A stretch of 63,644 bases of DNA from a virus. The position numbers were made by a program, and so were the translations under genes. Position 1 is the stretch's first letter. Every line of letters begins with the position of its first letter. This document shows, piece by piece, positions 21,100-28,662 of this stretch. Below the pieces are notes generated by a model that worked only from the letters and a program-made list of their open reading frames with translations, was not told the DNA's origin and did not search any database. Where the stretch lies: positions 1-63,644 of IMG/VR virus record IMGVR_UViG_3300050821_007791; one strand, written 5' to 3'.

Positions 21100-21575
21100 C
21101 GGACAAAAGAGGGTGGCGTCCGCCGAAGGGCACGCCGATCGCAGATAGGCTAATGATGGGCGTGGTGGTTGATATCAAGACGCGATGCTGGATATGGCAA
21201 TGCGCGACGGCCTCGACTCCTCCATGCGTGTATCCGTCGATAACTATTAATGGGAAGGCTCGAAGAACTCATCGAGTTTCTTATGAGACGTTCGTCGGAC
21301 CAATCCCAAAAGGATTGGTGATCGACCACCTTTGCAATAACACGCTTTGTATTAATCCAGACCACCTTGAGCCGAAAACACAGCGCGATAACGTCTTGCG
21401 GAGTAATAGCCAAACAGCTAGGCAAGCGCGGCAAACACACTGTGTGCATGGACATCCTCTATCAGGTAGCAACTTGTACCTGTACAGGACAAAGAGAGGA
21501 GGTCTTAAACGGGGGTGTCGGGTATGTCGTGCTGAGTCAGCAAGGCGTCTACGTGACCCTGCCGCGCAAACGTAA
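21096..21575 (+). CDS. HNH endonuclease
   Basis: 159 residues. RTHRVSYETFVGPIPKGLVI then DHLCNNTLCINPDHLEPKTQ is the HNH core with two Cys of a zinc-binding loop (C..C in CNNTLC), and a C-terminal CVHGHPLSG...CRVCRAESARR zinc-ribbon follows. AT-rich relative to flanking genes. It begins in the stop codon of DUF1367 and its 3' end overlaps the DUF968-like gene, as expected for a free-standing homing endonuclease inserted between two host genes. Confidence 0.88.
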   Translation: MTDKRGWRPPKGTPIADRLMMGVVVDIKTRCWIWQCATASTPPCVYPSITINGKARRTHRVSYETFVGPIPKGLVIDHLCNNTLCINPDHLEPKTQRDNVLRSNSQTARQARQTHCVHGHPLSGSNLYLYRTKRGGLKRGCRVCRAESARRLRDPAAQT

Positions 21576-21918
21576 GCGCGCCCGCTCGGGCATCATGAGG
21601 GCGCCGCGGCGTGCGTATCCGGCGCACCGTAAATTTGTGCGCGGCCATGATTGCGTGGTTGAGGGATGCCCTGACGGGCCAATAGAGTTCGCCCATGTAC
21701 GTCTTGGAGCGAAGGACAACGGGAAGGGGATTAAACCTCATGATTGCTACGGCGTGTCTCTTTGCCACGCCCATCACGCTGAGAGTCATTCTCATGGCGA
21801 AGCGACGTTCCAACGTAAGTACGCCATCGATCTCATCGCCGTGGCGTTGGAGTTCGCGGCGAAATCGCCTGTCGTCGAAGTGAGAGAATACGCTAAGATG
21901 GTCAGGAGTATGAAATGA
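21553..21918 (+). CDS. DUF968/Ref-like HNH nuclease
   Basis: 121 residues from a GTG at 21553, the first plausible start before the conserved domain; the open frame continues upstream through the HNH gene, so the native start may have been altered by that insertion. CVVEGCPDGPIEFAHVRLGA, then KPHDCYGVSLCHAHHAESHS and HGEATFQRKY give the 'C..C ... AHxR ... D ... LCxxHHxxxHxxGExxF' pattern of DUF968-type phage recombination nucleases. It lies next to DUF1367, as in other phages. Confidence 0.72.
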   Translation: MTLPRKRKRARSGIMRAPRRAYPAHRKFVRGHDCVVEGCPDGPIEFAHVRLGAKDNGKGIKPHDCYGVSLCHAHHAESHSHGEATFQRKYAIDLIAVALEFAAKSPVVEVREYAKMVRSMK

Positions 21919-22220
21919 CGAACGGACGCTATATCCTCAAAGGTCATGAGACAGTGGAATGCGATGACCTGATGGAGTGGGCGAATTATATAGAATCAGA
22001 GACGCGCCACGTTGGTGACACCATGGTTGGTGGCGTGAGAATCTCAACCGTGTTTCTCGGGTTGGATCATTCGTTCGGTGGAGAGCGTCCTGTACTCTTT
22101 GAGACGATGATCTTCGGCGGAGAGCACGACGAATACCAAGAGCGCTACTCCACGTGGGATGAAGCGGAAGTCGGTCATGCCGCGGCAGTCAAACTCGTTG
22201 AAACGTCGGCCAAGGGGTAA
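21915..22220 (+). CDS. Widespread phage protein (VSTVFLGLDH type)
   Basis: 101 residues. RYILKGHETVECDDLMEWAN, then VRISTVFLGLDHSFGGERPV, LFETMIFGG and YSTWDEAEVGH identify a very common small phage protein with no known function. The conserved 'STVFLGLDHxFGxxxPxLFETMxFGG' core is intact. ATGA overlap with the gene before. Confidence 0.82.
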   Translation: MTNGRYILKGHETVECDDLMEWANYIESETRHVGDTMVGGVRISTVFLGLDHSFGGERPVLFETMIFGGEHDEYQERYSTWDEAEVGHAAAVKLVETSAKG

Positions 22221-22458
22221 GGGAATCGGCGTCAATCCCCATCCGTCCGCCCATCCGCTCGTCAAGCAACTGTTCGCCATTGCCAAGCAACAGGGCGTTA
22301 GCGCGGAGGAGTTGTCGTCGCGTTCGGGCGTCTATACGAGCACGCTCATGATATGGGCGGGGCTCTACCGAAATGGTAAAATCACCAACCCGACGATTGG
22401 CAATCTCGTCGCGGCGTTCAACGCTCTCGGGTGCGAGCTTGTCGTGAAGGGACGATGA
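22177..22458 (+). CDS. XRE-type HTH protein
   Basis: 93 residues from the ATG at 22177; 22159 is an alternative. A basic N-terminal arm (SNSLKRRPRGKG) precedes LFAIAKQQGVSAEELSSRSG and VYTSTLMIWAGLYRNGKITN, a Cro/C1-type HTH, and NLVAAFNALGCELVV, the usual closing helix and strand. It overlaps the end of the previous gene. It is the last gene of the rightward middle region and converges on the late leftward operon. Confidence 0.72.
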   Translation: MPRQSNSLKRRPRGKGIGVNPHPSAHPLVKQLFAIAKQQGVSAEELSSRSGVYTSTLMIWAGLYRNGKITNPTIGNLVAAFNALGCELVVKGR

Positions 22459-22459
22459 G

Positions 22460-22726
22460 TTACTGTTCTCGTCCGTCGTCAACCTTGTCGAGAGCGTCGG
22501 CGTGCTGGATCGCACGAAGCGTATGCTGCGGTCCCCATAGCCACTTGTCTGTATCAAGGCGCTTGGCAAGCCATTTCGCTGCCCACGTCTCGAATCGATT
22601 ATGCCCTATCGCCTCGCCCCGAGCTACCCTTCCCGTTTCCGATGAGATCGTCTCCTGGGGGAGGGCGCCAAATAAGCTCGCTACGGCCCTATCCGCGTTA
22701 TAGAGGAAGTTGAAAATTCTGCTCAC
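22460..22726 (-). CDS. Late small protein (LYNADRAVASLFG type)
   Basis: 88 residues. MSRIFNFLYNADRAVASLFG then ALPQETISSETGRVARGEAI and AAKWLAKRLDT form a pattern seen at the distal end of several phage late operons beside holin-like genes. It may be a lysis or host-membrane accessory protein, but no function is established. It is the last gene of the leftward virion operon. Confidence 0.65.
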   Translation of the reverse strand: MSRIFNFLYNADRAVASLFGALPQETISSETGRVARGEAIGHNRFETWAAKWLAKRLDTDKWLWGPQHTLRAIQHADALDKVDDGREQ

Positions 22727-23121
22727 GACGGCGCGCCTTCATGTTATTAAATGCCAAACGTTGGGCGGCACTCCAAGGGACACCCTTCTTATGTCCTGCC
22801 CGAGGAACATTACGGCTTTTCCATATTTGGATAACCTCACGAATCTTGGATTGTCGTCTCTGACCAAGTAATGGATATATTGTCATCATCCACCCGACAG
22901 CCGGTTTACCGCCTAAAGAAATCCCGTAGGTGGATTTTATGGCCGTTTGTTATCGAGCATTTGAAAACCTTACGACCCACCAATCGTCCGATCCACTCCA
23001 TGACATCTAGGTCCGTCATGACGATCCTTAAGATCGGAGATTGCCATCGTTTATCAATTATGATGCAGCCCTCGCCCTCAACTAGCCCGGCGAATTTAGC
23101 TATATCTAATGTCGAAATCAC
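22698..23121 (-). pseudogene. Frameshifted LAGLIDADG homing endonuclease
   Basis: Frame one (23121-22906, GTG start) gives DIAKFAGLVEGEGCIIIDKR, a LAGLIDADG-type helix with the acidic residue, and IVMTDLDVMEWIGRLVG. It stops after 71 residues. A second frame starting in the same place reads LGGKPAVGWMMTIYPLLGQ, then RRQSKIREVIQIWKSRN, the normal C-terminal half of this family. The two halves join if one base is removed near 22910-22918. Either the gene is inactive or the assembly holds a one-base error. It overlaps the flanking genes at stop/start codons. Confidence 0.7.
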
Positions 23122-23579
23122 GGCGCCTTGACCACCACTGGCGCGTCCGTGATCGACGGCAATCCCTGCTTGAGATACGCACCGTCAGGCCCGCAATCGA
23201 ACGTGACTGAACCGCTATTCATCTCCGAACCAACGATGCCAGCACCAACACCACCCGAGCCTTGGAACGAGATCACCGCCTTGCCTTTACATTCGTACGC
23301 TCCGGGGTTGCGTCCAGCGACACCTAATTCATGAGCGCATGCCGAGAGGCCGAACGCCATGAGCGACGCAATGAGCAGCGCCTTTATTATTGGTGGAGTC
23401 GGCGCCGTTATTCCCGCGCTCGGTAGAGCGTGGCCAACGGCGTTTAGCGCCGCGACGGCGGGAACGACCCACGCCGGCAATGGCGATCCACTAGGCCAAG
23501 CCGCCACGAAAGAGCCAAAGCAGGCGTTCGCGATGATGAGCAACCATGAGACGTATTGCATGATCTGATTGAACGACAC
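23118..23579 (-). CDS. Membrane protein with internal lipobox (holin/spanin-like candidate)
   Basis: 153 residues from GTG at 23579 (GGAG upstream). Two hydrophobic segments at about 9-28 and 35-53 look holin-like. A third, KALLIASLMAFGLSAC, is a complete lipoprotein signal ending in the lipobox LSA-C81 in the middle of the protein. The rest (82-153) is a small extracytoplasmic domain with several Cys. It may be a fusion of a holin and a lipoprotein, or the lipoprotein part may be made separately, but no ATG/GTG/TTG precedes it at a suitable distance. Confidence 0.6.
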   Translation of the reverse strand: MSFNQIMQYVSWLLIIANACFGSFVAAWPSGSPLPAWVVPAVAALNAVGHALPSAGITAPTPPIIKALLIASLMAFGLSACAHELGVAGRNPGAYECKGKAVISFQGSGGVGAGIVGSEMNSGSVTFDCGPDGAYLKQGLPSITDAPVVVKAP

Positions 23580-23810
23580 GGGCTTAACTCCTGCGTTTGG
23601 GCGTCATAAAACCGACTCCGTATGGGTATATTCCGTAGGGTGACACCCAACCCCTAGCGTGCTACATTCAGAATCGCAATGGACCTCCATGAATGGTTTG
23701 AGCATTGCCGCCCGGCGCATCGTCGGGGGCACCATCACCACGGGATCATCGTGGTACTGACCGTTTCTGGAGTCTCTGTCGAGCTTCTTCCCAATGAGAG
23801 GATAACTGTC

Positions 23811-24125
23811 ATGGCAACCCTTCAAATCGGCCAAAGTGTAACCAACACCATCACCTTCCTTGACCAAAACGGCCATCCCCTGGTCGCAACGCCCATTCCT
23901 GATTCGGTACCGGTGTGGACGAACGATACCCCAGGCGTCGAGTCGCTCACCGTAGCAACCAACGGCCTGTCTGCCGTTCTCAAGGCGATCTCGCCCGGCG
24001 TTGACACAACGACTGTCGTCGTAATCGTCGGCGGAACGAAGTTCAGCGCAACGGTCATGGATACCGTCGCCGTCACGCCGCAGGTTCTTACCTCCATCGC
24101 GATCGTCCAGAGCATCCCGGCCTAA
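23811..24125 (+). CDS. Ig-like (Big_2-type) small virion protein
   Basis: 104 residues from the ATG at 23811 (GAGAGG nine bases upstream). ATLQIGQSVTNTITFLDQNG, then VWTNDTPGVESLTVATNGLS and TTTVVVIVGGTKFSATVMDT is a single bacterial Ig-like beta sandwich. Small phage proteins of this type decorate capsids or tails. It is the only rightward gene inside the leftward late operon. The 230 bases ahead of it (23580-23810) hold no other gene and presumably carry its promoter, which I could not define. Confidence 0.7.
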   Translation: MATLQIGQSVTNTITFLDQNGHPLVATPIPDSVPVWTNDTPGVESLTVATNGLSAVLKAISPGVDTTTVVVIVGGTKFSATVMDTVAVTPQVLTSIAIVQSIPA

Positions 24126-24139
24126 GGTGTGAGGGGCGG

Positions 24140-24343
24140 TCACTTTTTCATCTCCGAAAGAGCTTCCGCCCTTCCCTCGGCCTTTGAGACGATCTTCTCC
24201 GATGTCACGATGGCGTCGTGCATGGAGTTCGTTTGCTTTTGGATCTTGTTAGCCTTGAACGCCGTGATAACGGACGCTATCGCCGCTATCGATCCGGGAA
24301 TCGAAACGATCAGCGCGGTGATGACGGCCTCGCTTACTTCCAC
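24140..24343 (-). CDS. Single-span membrane protein, holin candidate
   Basis: 67 residues. One transmembrane helix near the N-terminus (VITALIVSIPGSIAAIASVI) followed by a charged coiled coil (SEKIVSKAEGRAEALSEMKK). N-terminal TM plus cytoplasmic helix is a class III holin or small phage membrane protein layout. Neighbours are also membrane proteins, so this is the probable lysis region. Confidence 0.6.
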   Translation of the reverse strand: MEVSEAVITALIVSIPGSIAAIASVITAFKANKIQKQTNSMHDAIVTSEKIVSKAEGRAEALSEMKK

Positions 24344-24576
24344 ATGCGCTCCAACCGCTTACGTCTCTCTCTTCGATAGCGGTATTCCTCAACACCGTTC
24401 AGTACGCGAGTGAAGGCAAAGGCCAAGGCGCAAATCGTCAGAAGAGCATGAGCGGGGCTTTCCAAAAACGCGAAGGCAACCGTACAGACTAGCGTAATAG
24501 TTGCAGCGAAAGCGTCAATAATGGCCTCGCTGATCCAAGACATGCGCCCTGTGTCGTCTTTCCAATTAAACATCAA
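24334..24576 (-). CDS. Two-span membrane protein, holin candidate
   Basis: 80 residues. Two hydrophobic segments (AIIDAFAATITLVCTVAFAF and ALLTICALAFAFTRVL) and a strongly basic C-terminus YRYRRERRKRLERMWK, the charge pattern of class II holins. The start lies in an overlap with the gene upstream and the stop in an overlap with the gene at 24343. Confidence 0.6.
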   Translation of the reverse strand: MMFNWKDDTGRMSWISEAIIDAFAATITLVCTVAFAFLESPAHALLTICALAFAFTRVLNGVEEYRYRRERRKRLERMWK

Positions 24577-24977
24577 GAAGTTGCCAGAAGGATTGGGATG
24601 GCAGTCAGCGTACCTGAATTAGTGTTCTGAATAGCGGCAATTCTTCCACCAGCGGGAACGTAAAACTGACGAAAACGCCCCGCAGAGACGAACATCGTTC
24701 CAACGCCGCCCACAGACACCGCAGCGTCCGCTGTGGCTCCCGCGCCAGCGGCGCCCGTAGCGCCCGTAATGGCGATCCAACAATCCTGGTTGCCACACAC
24801 CTCCACCACAACGTCCGACGCGCCGTTGAACTGAGCGGTGATCGATGCGGGAGACTGAATTGCCAGGGCGCGGGCGTTGCTGAACTGTGAGCCCCAATCG
24901 AGTTGAACGGGCGCCATGGGTTGCCCGCCGCCCATCATGGTCTTACCCGTCGTTGGGCGATTCGTGAGCGGTGCCAT
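24573..24977 (-). CDS. Virion-type beta protein
   Basis: 134 residues with a disordered N-terminus and a beta-rich core (ALAIQSPASITAQFNGASDV, VVEVCGNQDCWIAITGATGA, RFRQFYVPAGGRIAAIQN). Alternating Ala/Gly/Thr strands suggest a small capsid- or tail-decoration protein. No specific family. Confidence 0.6.
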   Translation of the reverse strand: MAPLTNRPTTGKTMMGGGQPMAPVQLDWGSQFSNARALAIQSPASITAQFNGASDVVVEVCGNQDCWIAITGATGAAGAGATADAAVSVGGVGTMFVSAGRFRQFYVPAGGRIAAIQNTNSGTLTAIPILLATS

Positions 24978-24980
24978 CGC

Positions 24981-25310
24981 CTACCTCCGAACGATCAAGA
25001 GAGCGAGCATAAAGACCCCGTAGAGCCCGACTCCGATAAGCTGGTGGACGGACGGATCGGGGAGAACGCTAAGCCATAAGACGAATCCGCTTGCCAGGGC
25101 AATGATCGGCAATAGATGGGAAATGGCCAAGATGGTGCGTTGACTGAGTACAGAGAGAAGAAGCTGTATGAACTCGATGGCGGAAACATACGCCTTGCTC
25201 TCGACTTCAGAAGTCGATATCTTCTGAGGCGGCGTCGGTTGAGGCAGAGTGCTCGTTCCTTCCGGCACTTCCTCCTCGCCCAATACCTGAAATCGCGTCT
25301 TGGTGGCCAT
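24981..25310 (-). CDS. Two-span membrane protein
   Basis: 109 residues. A polar N-terminus (to about 45) followed by two hydrophobic helices (ILAISHLLPIIALASGFVLW and LIGVGLYGVFMLALLIVR). A possible holin or antiholin. The first 104 bases overlap the end of the gene at 25207-25521 in another frame, an unusually long overlap for this genome. Confidence 0.6.
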   Translation of the reverse strand: MATKTRFQVLGEEEVPEGTSTLPQPTPPQKISTSEVESKAYVSAIEFIQLLLSVLSQRTILAISHLLPIIALASGFVLWLSVLPDPSVHQLIGVGLYGVFMLALLIVRR

Positions 25311-25521
25311 TGAACGCCCGCTCGTCTCTATTCGGTGGCTCCAACTTCTTCAGCATGGCATAATAGTTGGTAATTGCCTTGAATGCACTCGTTTCTTGCT
25401 CGATAGGGAGTTCGTCTTCCCCCTCTCCGTCGAGTATTCGATCCATGAGATGGACGGCTATCTTGGCGAGGCGATCGCCGATCTCCGCTTGAGTCGGAGG
25501 CTTCGTGGTGTCACTCGTCAT
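25207..25521 (-). CDS. Hypothetical small protein in virion operon
   Basis: 104 residues. An acidic helical first half (QAEIGDRLAKIAVHLMDRIL ... ETSAFKAITNYYAMLKKL) and a low-complexity Gly/Ser C-terminus. The C-terminal 30 codons coincide with the N-terminus of the next membrane protein. No family recognised; a small accessory virion or packaging protein is possible. Confidence 0.6.
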   Translation of the reverse strand: MTSDTTKPPTQAEIGDRLAKIAVHLMDRILDGEGEDELPIEQETSAFKAITNYYAMLKKLEPPNRDERAFNGHQDAISGIGRGGSAGRNEHSASTDAASEDIDF

Positions 25522-27055
25522 TCGACTCTTTCGCCGCTACCGCAGCCGGCCCCGTGATGGGCGCCGATTCGCCGATCGCCCGTGTCGCCGCGCCAGCGGC
25601 CTTCGGTACGCCCCTTGCAGCGGCGTTCGTAGCGGCCATGCCGACTCGGGTGTATGGCAAGGCGGCAACACCAATAGCGGCCGGGACGTGGATTCCGATT
25701 TGATTACCACCCCCCGCAGCAGCGGCGATAAGTTCGGGCCACAAGATGCGGTTTGCCGTCCCGCTATCAGGCACGGATGACGGGAGCACCTGATCGCCAG
25801 CGCTCGCGATGTCCTGCAATAACCCATGCCCACGAGCAAACACCCCCCTTGGGGAAGACGTTTTGATATCTCCCAGGAGATCAGCGGGTGAGAATATGCC
25901 GGCAGACTTAACGCGGCGAATCGAAGCGCCTTGCGCCCGACTGAACGCTGCCCATGCGGAGTTTAGATCCTGTAGCTCTCCTGCGTGGGAAGGATTTGAG
26001 CGCTCAAGCGTATCCTTCAGAGCACCCCTGACATCTGTGACAATGCGAGAGAACTCTCTTTGAGCGGGATCGGCCGCGCGTGCATACATCCGTTGGACGT
26101 AATTGAGTTCCGCCTCTATCTGCTTGTAGATGAAGCCATTGACGGTTCCGTTCGGGATTCTGGAGTGGATGTCGGTAAGGAGAGAAGTCAATTGTTGCCG
26201 TTGGGCGGGCGGAAGGCGACTCGCCGCTACTTTTGTGATGTCCGTCAGATCGGTCACATATTGATTGTCGAGCCGCAGGGTGAGTTTTGGAAGGAGCGTG
26301 TCGTATTTTCTTCCGATCGCCTCTTCCACATGAGCTATCGCTTGCGGCCCCATTTCGACGCCCCTCGGGAGCTTTTCCCCGATTGGCGCAAGCGCTTTGT
26401 TCAACACGACACGGTTGAAGTCCTCAAAACTCTTCTTTTGAGCGGACGCTATGAAGTTGCCAACGATGGGCGTGCTGCGAGTGGCATCTTCAGCGCCCTT
26501 GACGATGCCATGAGCCCAGCGATGGGCGATCTGACCAGGGGTTAGCGTCACGCCTTCGTCGAGAAGACGTTGAACCGCCTTGCTATAGGACGGAAGCATT
26601 TTGCCAGCGGTGGCCAAGGACTTCGATATGGCCGCTGGCCCAAGGAGCGTTGCAACGTCCTCGCCAACGTTCGCAGCGAACTCTCCAGCGGCGCCTTTCG
26701 GCGCAGCCTTGCGGATTGGATCGCCGACGATCGCTCGCGCCGTCCCTGTGATGGGCGAGAACGCCTCTTGCATGGCGCCCGCGAGAAATGGAAGGCGGTC
26801 GGAGAAACTTTCCTCACCACCGGCCTGGATCTTCTCCTTGTTCTTTGCGGTCTGATCCTTAATCGTTTTAGCGCCAGAGAGAAAGTCATGCGCGATATCG
26901 CCAGGAATATCGCCAACTGTCTTGAACGCCTGAGACATGAGCGACGGTTTGTTGTTGGCGGCGTAGTCCTTCATCGCCTTATCAACGACTTCTGGTTTGG
27001 TCCCGTCAGGGAACTCATGGCTCACGCCATCGGCGGACTCCGTTTTAATCGTCAT
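25511..27055 (-). CDS. Putative DNA-ejection (internal virion) protein
   Basis: 514 residues. FPDGTKPEVVDKAMKDYAAN near the N-terminus is a short motif seen in ejection or pilot proteins of short-tailed phages. Long helical stretches follow (VQRLLDEGVTLTPGQIAHRW, LEDLNSAWAAFSRAQG-like) and the C-terminus is Ala/Gly-rich. There is no catalytic motif. With the next gene it forms the internal/ejection module downstream of the tail genes, the usual podovirus order. Confidence 0.7.
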   Translation of the reverse strand: MTIKTESADGVSHEFPDGTKPEVVDKAMKDYAANNKPSLMSQAFKTVGDIPGDIAHDFLSGAKTIKDQTAKNKEKIQAGGEESFSDRLPFLAGAMQEAFSPITGTARAIVGDPIRKAAPKGAAGEFAANVGEDVATLLGPAAISKSLATAGKMLPSYSKAVQRLLDEGVTLTPGQIAHRWAHGIVKGAEDATRSTPIVGNFIASAQKKSFEDFNRVVLNKALAPIGEKLPRGVEMGPQAIAHVEEAIGRKYDTLLPKLTLRLDNQYVTDLTDITKVAASRLPPAQRQQLTSLLTDIHSRIPNGTVNGFIYKQIEAELNYVQRMYARAADPAQREFSRIVTDVRGALKDTLERSNPSHAGELQDLNSAWAAFSRAQGASIRRVKSAGIFSPADLLGDIKTSSPRGVFARGHGLLQDIASAGDQVLPSSVPDSGTANRILWPELIAAAAGGGNQIGIHVPAAIGVAALPYTRVGMAATNAAARGVPKAAGAATRAIGESAPITGPAAVAAKESNDE

Positions 27056-28662
27056 GGCAAGCGATTCCCGCCACTGTCGTACTTTATGGTCTTTCCGCTG
27101 GAAGGCGGAGGTGCGGACGGAGCATCAGGTTTCGCGCCTCGCCTCTGGAATTTGATGGCGTCTTGGAACGTCTTCAGGCGATACGCCCCCTCCTCTTCCA
27201 TGGCTTTCGAGACGGCATCCCACGACGCAGGAGTCATGTTGATGTTCGCCCACTCCTGGGCCTTCTCCATAGCGCCCTGGTGCAGTTGGGCGATGGACGC
27301 TTGACCGCTCGACAGAATACGCGCCGATTCAACCGCAGCCGCTTGCATATAGAAGAACAAACTCGAATACGCGGGCTCGCCGGTCCATTTCTCTTCGCCA
27401 CGCGCAATGGCGTTGAGGACAGGTGACAGGTCGGTCGATCCCAGTTTACCCATCTCCTCCTTGACCTTGCCGATATTGAAAGACAACTGATCCACGGCCT
27501 GATGAGTGGCGCCAAGCATGGTGATAAGCTGAGTCTCGCTCCTCTTACCCGCCTGAAATTCGATGGTACGATTGGCCAATTCAAGGCCGGCATCTTCTGC
27601 CGATAGGCCCGGATCATCCTTCCTTATTTTTTCGATGGCAGCGGCACGGACCTTTTGACGCAAGGCCGTGGCGTCTTGGCGGTAGCCAGGGACGATCTGC
27701 GTCAACGGCTCTCCGCTTGCGGCCTGCCCCGCCATGGACTGAAGGTCTTCTGGAGAAACTTCAATCGAAGAGTTTCTCATGTTCGCTAAAAAATGCGAGA
27801 TTTGATCTGGCGACGCATCGGGGTTTAGTTCCAAAAATCGCTGTAGCGCGATAGACTGCGGAGTGCCCTGCTTCTCGAATTGCTTATGCAAATCAGAGAG
27901 CATCTTCACCTTTTTATCCCCTGTGGCCATCATCCACTCAGGGGTTTGCTTCATCTCCTCCGCCGCTTGCAGTTCGACGCTACGCCCGGTCATGATTTTG
28001 TTGACTTCAGTGCGCCACCTTCTGAAATTGTCGAGCGAAGCGTCCTTTCCGCGCAGCGCCTCTTCGACCACCCGCATATCGCCAGTCTCGGCGGCCTTGC
28101 GGGCGATGTCGTTCCCGTCCTGCGTTGCCAACATACGCCATTCGCCCATGAGAGCGTCGTGATTGTCCTTGTACTGATCGTACGCCGCCTTGTAGCGGTT
28201 CTGCTGCCATTCCGAGAGGCGTTCGGCGTATTCGCTTTGCGCCTTCCATTGAGCGAGGTTCTGTTGGTACGTCTCAAGATCGCGTTGGCGGTAGCCGTTC
28301 ATCGCGCCCGTAGCGGCCTTCAAGGAAGCCGTCAGAGGCGCGCGGGAGAGCAAGCCGCCGAGGATGCCCAAGACACTGGCGGCGCTGCCAAACATCTCCA
28401 TTGGGCTGCGCTGCTGTTCAGGGGGCATGGGCTTTGGAGGCTTGGAATCGCCCTGTGACGAATCGGGAACCTGTCTCCCCGAATCGTCGTACATGAAGCC
28501 GGGAGCGGGCGGCGGCCTGTCATTCCGAAGTTGATCGGAAATTTCACGCTGGCGTTTCCGGCTCCCGCTGCCCGCCATATGCTCGGTTTCGGTGATATGA
28601 CCCGACGCCTTCTTGATGAGGTCGTCCCACGAACTAACGTCGGGCGATGCAACGTCACTCAT
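27052..28662 (-). CDS. Putative internal virion protein
   Basis: 536 residues, mostly helical. Residues 80-120 carry an Ala/Gly/Leu segment (GSAASVLGILGGLLSRAPLT) that could cross a membrane, followed by a long coiled coil rich in Gln, Arg and Tyr (YQQNLAQWKAQSEYAERLSE). Such Ala/Gln-rich large proteins in tandem are typical of the ejection proteins of T7/P22-like phages. No enzymatic domain visible. Overlaps both neighbours. Confidence 0.7.
   Translation of the reverse strand: MSDVASPDVSSWDDLIKKASGHITETEHMAGSGSRKRQREISDQLRNDRPPPAPGFMYDDSGRQVPDSSQGDSKPPKPMPPEQQRSPMEMFGSAASVLGILGGLLSRAPLTASLKAATGAMNGYRQRDLETYQQNLAQWKAQSEYAERLSEWQQNRYKAAYDQYKDNHDALMGEWRMLATQDGNDIARKAAETGDMRVVEEALRGKDASLDNFRRWRTEVNKIMTGRSVELQAAEEMKQTPEWMMATGDKKVKMLSDLHKQFEKQGTPQSIALQRFLELNPDASPDQISHFLANMRNSSIEVSPEDLQSMAGQAASGEPLTQIVPGYRQDATALRQKVRAAAIEKIRKDDPGLSAEDAGLELANRTIEFQAGKRSETQLITMLGATHQAVDQLSFNIGKVKEEMGKLGSTDLSPVLNAIARGEEKWTGEPAYSSLFFYMQAAAVESARILSSGQASIAQLHQGAMEKAQEWANINMTPASWDAVSKAMEEEGAYRLKTFQDAIKFQRRGAKPDAPSAPPPSSGKTIKYDSGGNRLP

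Noticed and set aside
23604-24143. 179-residue leftward frame over the Ig-like gene
   Set aside because: Antisense shadow of 23811-24125, whose product is a clear beta sandwich.
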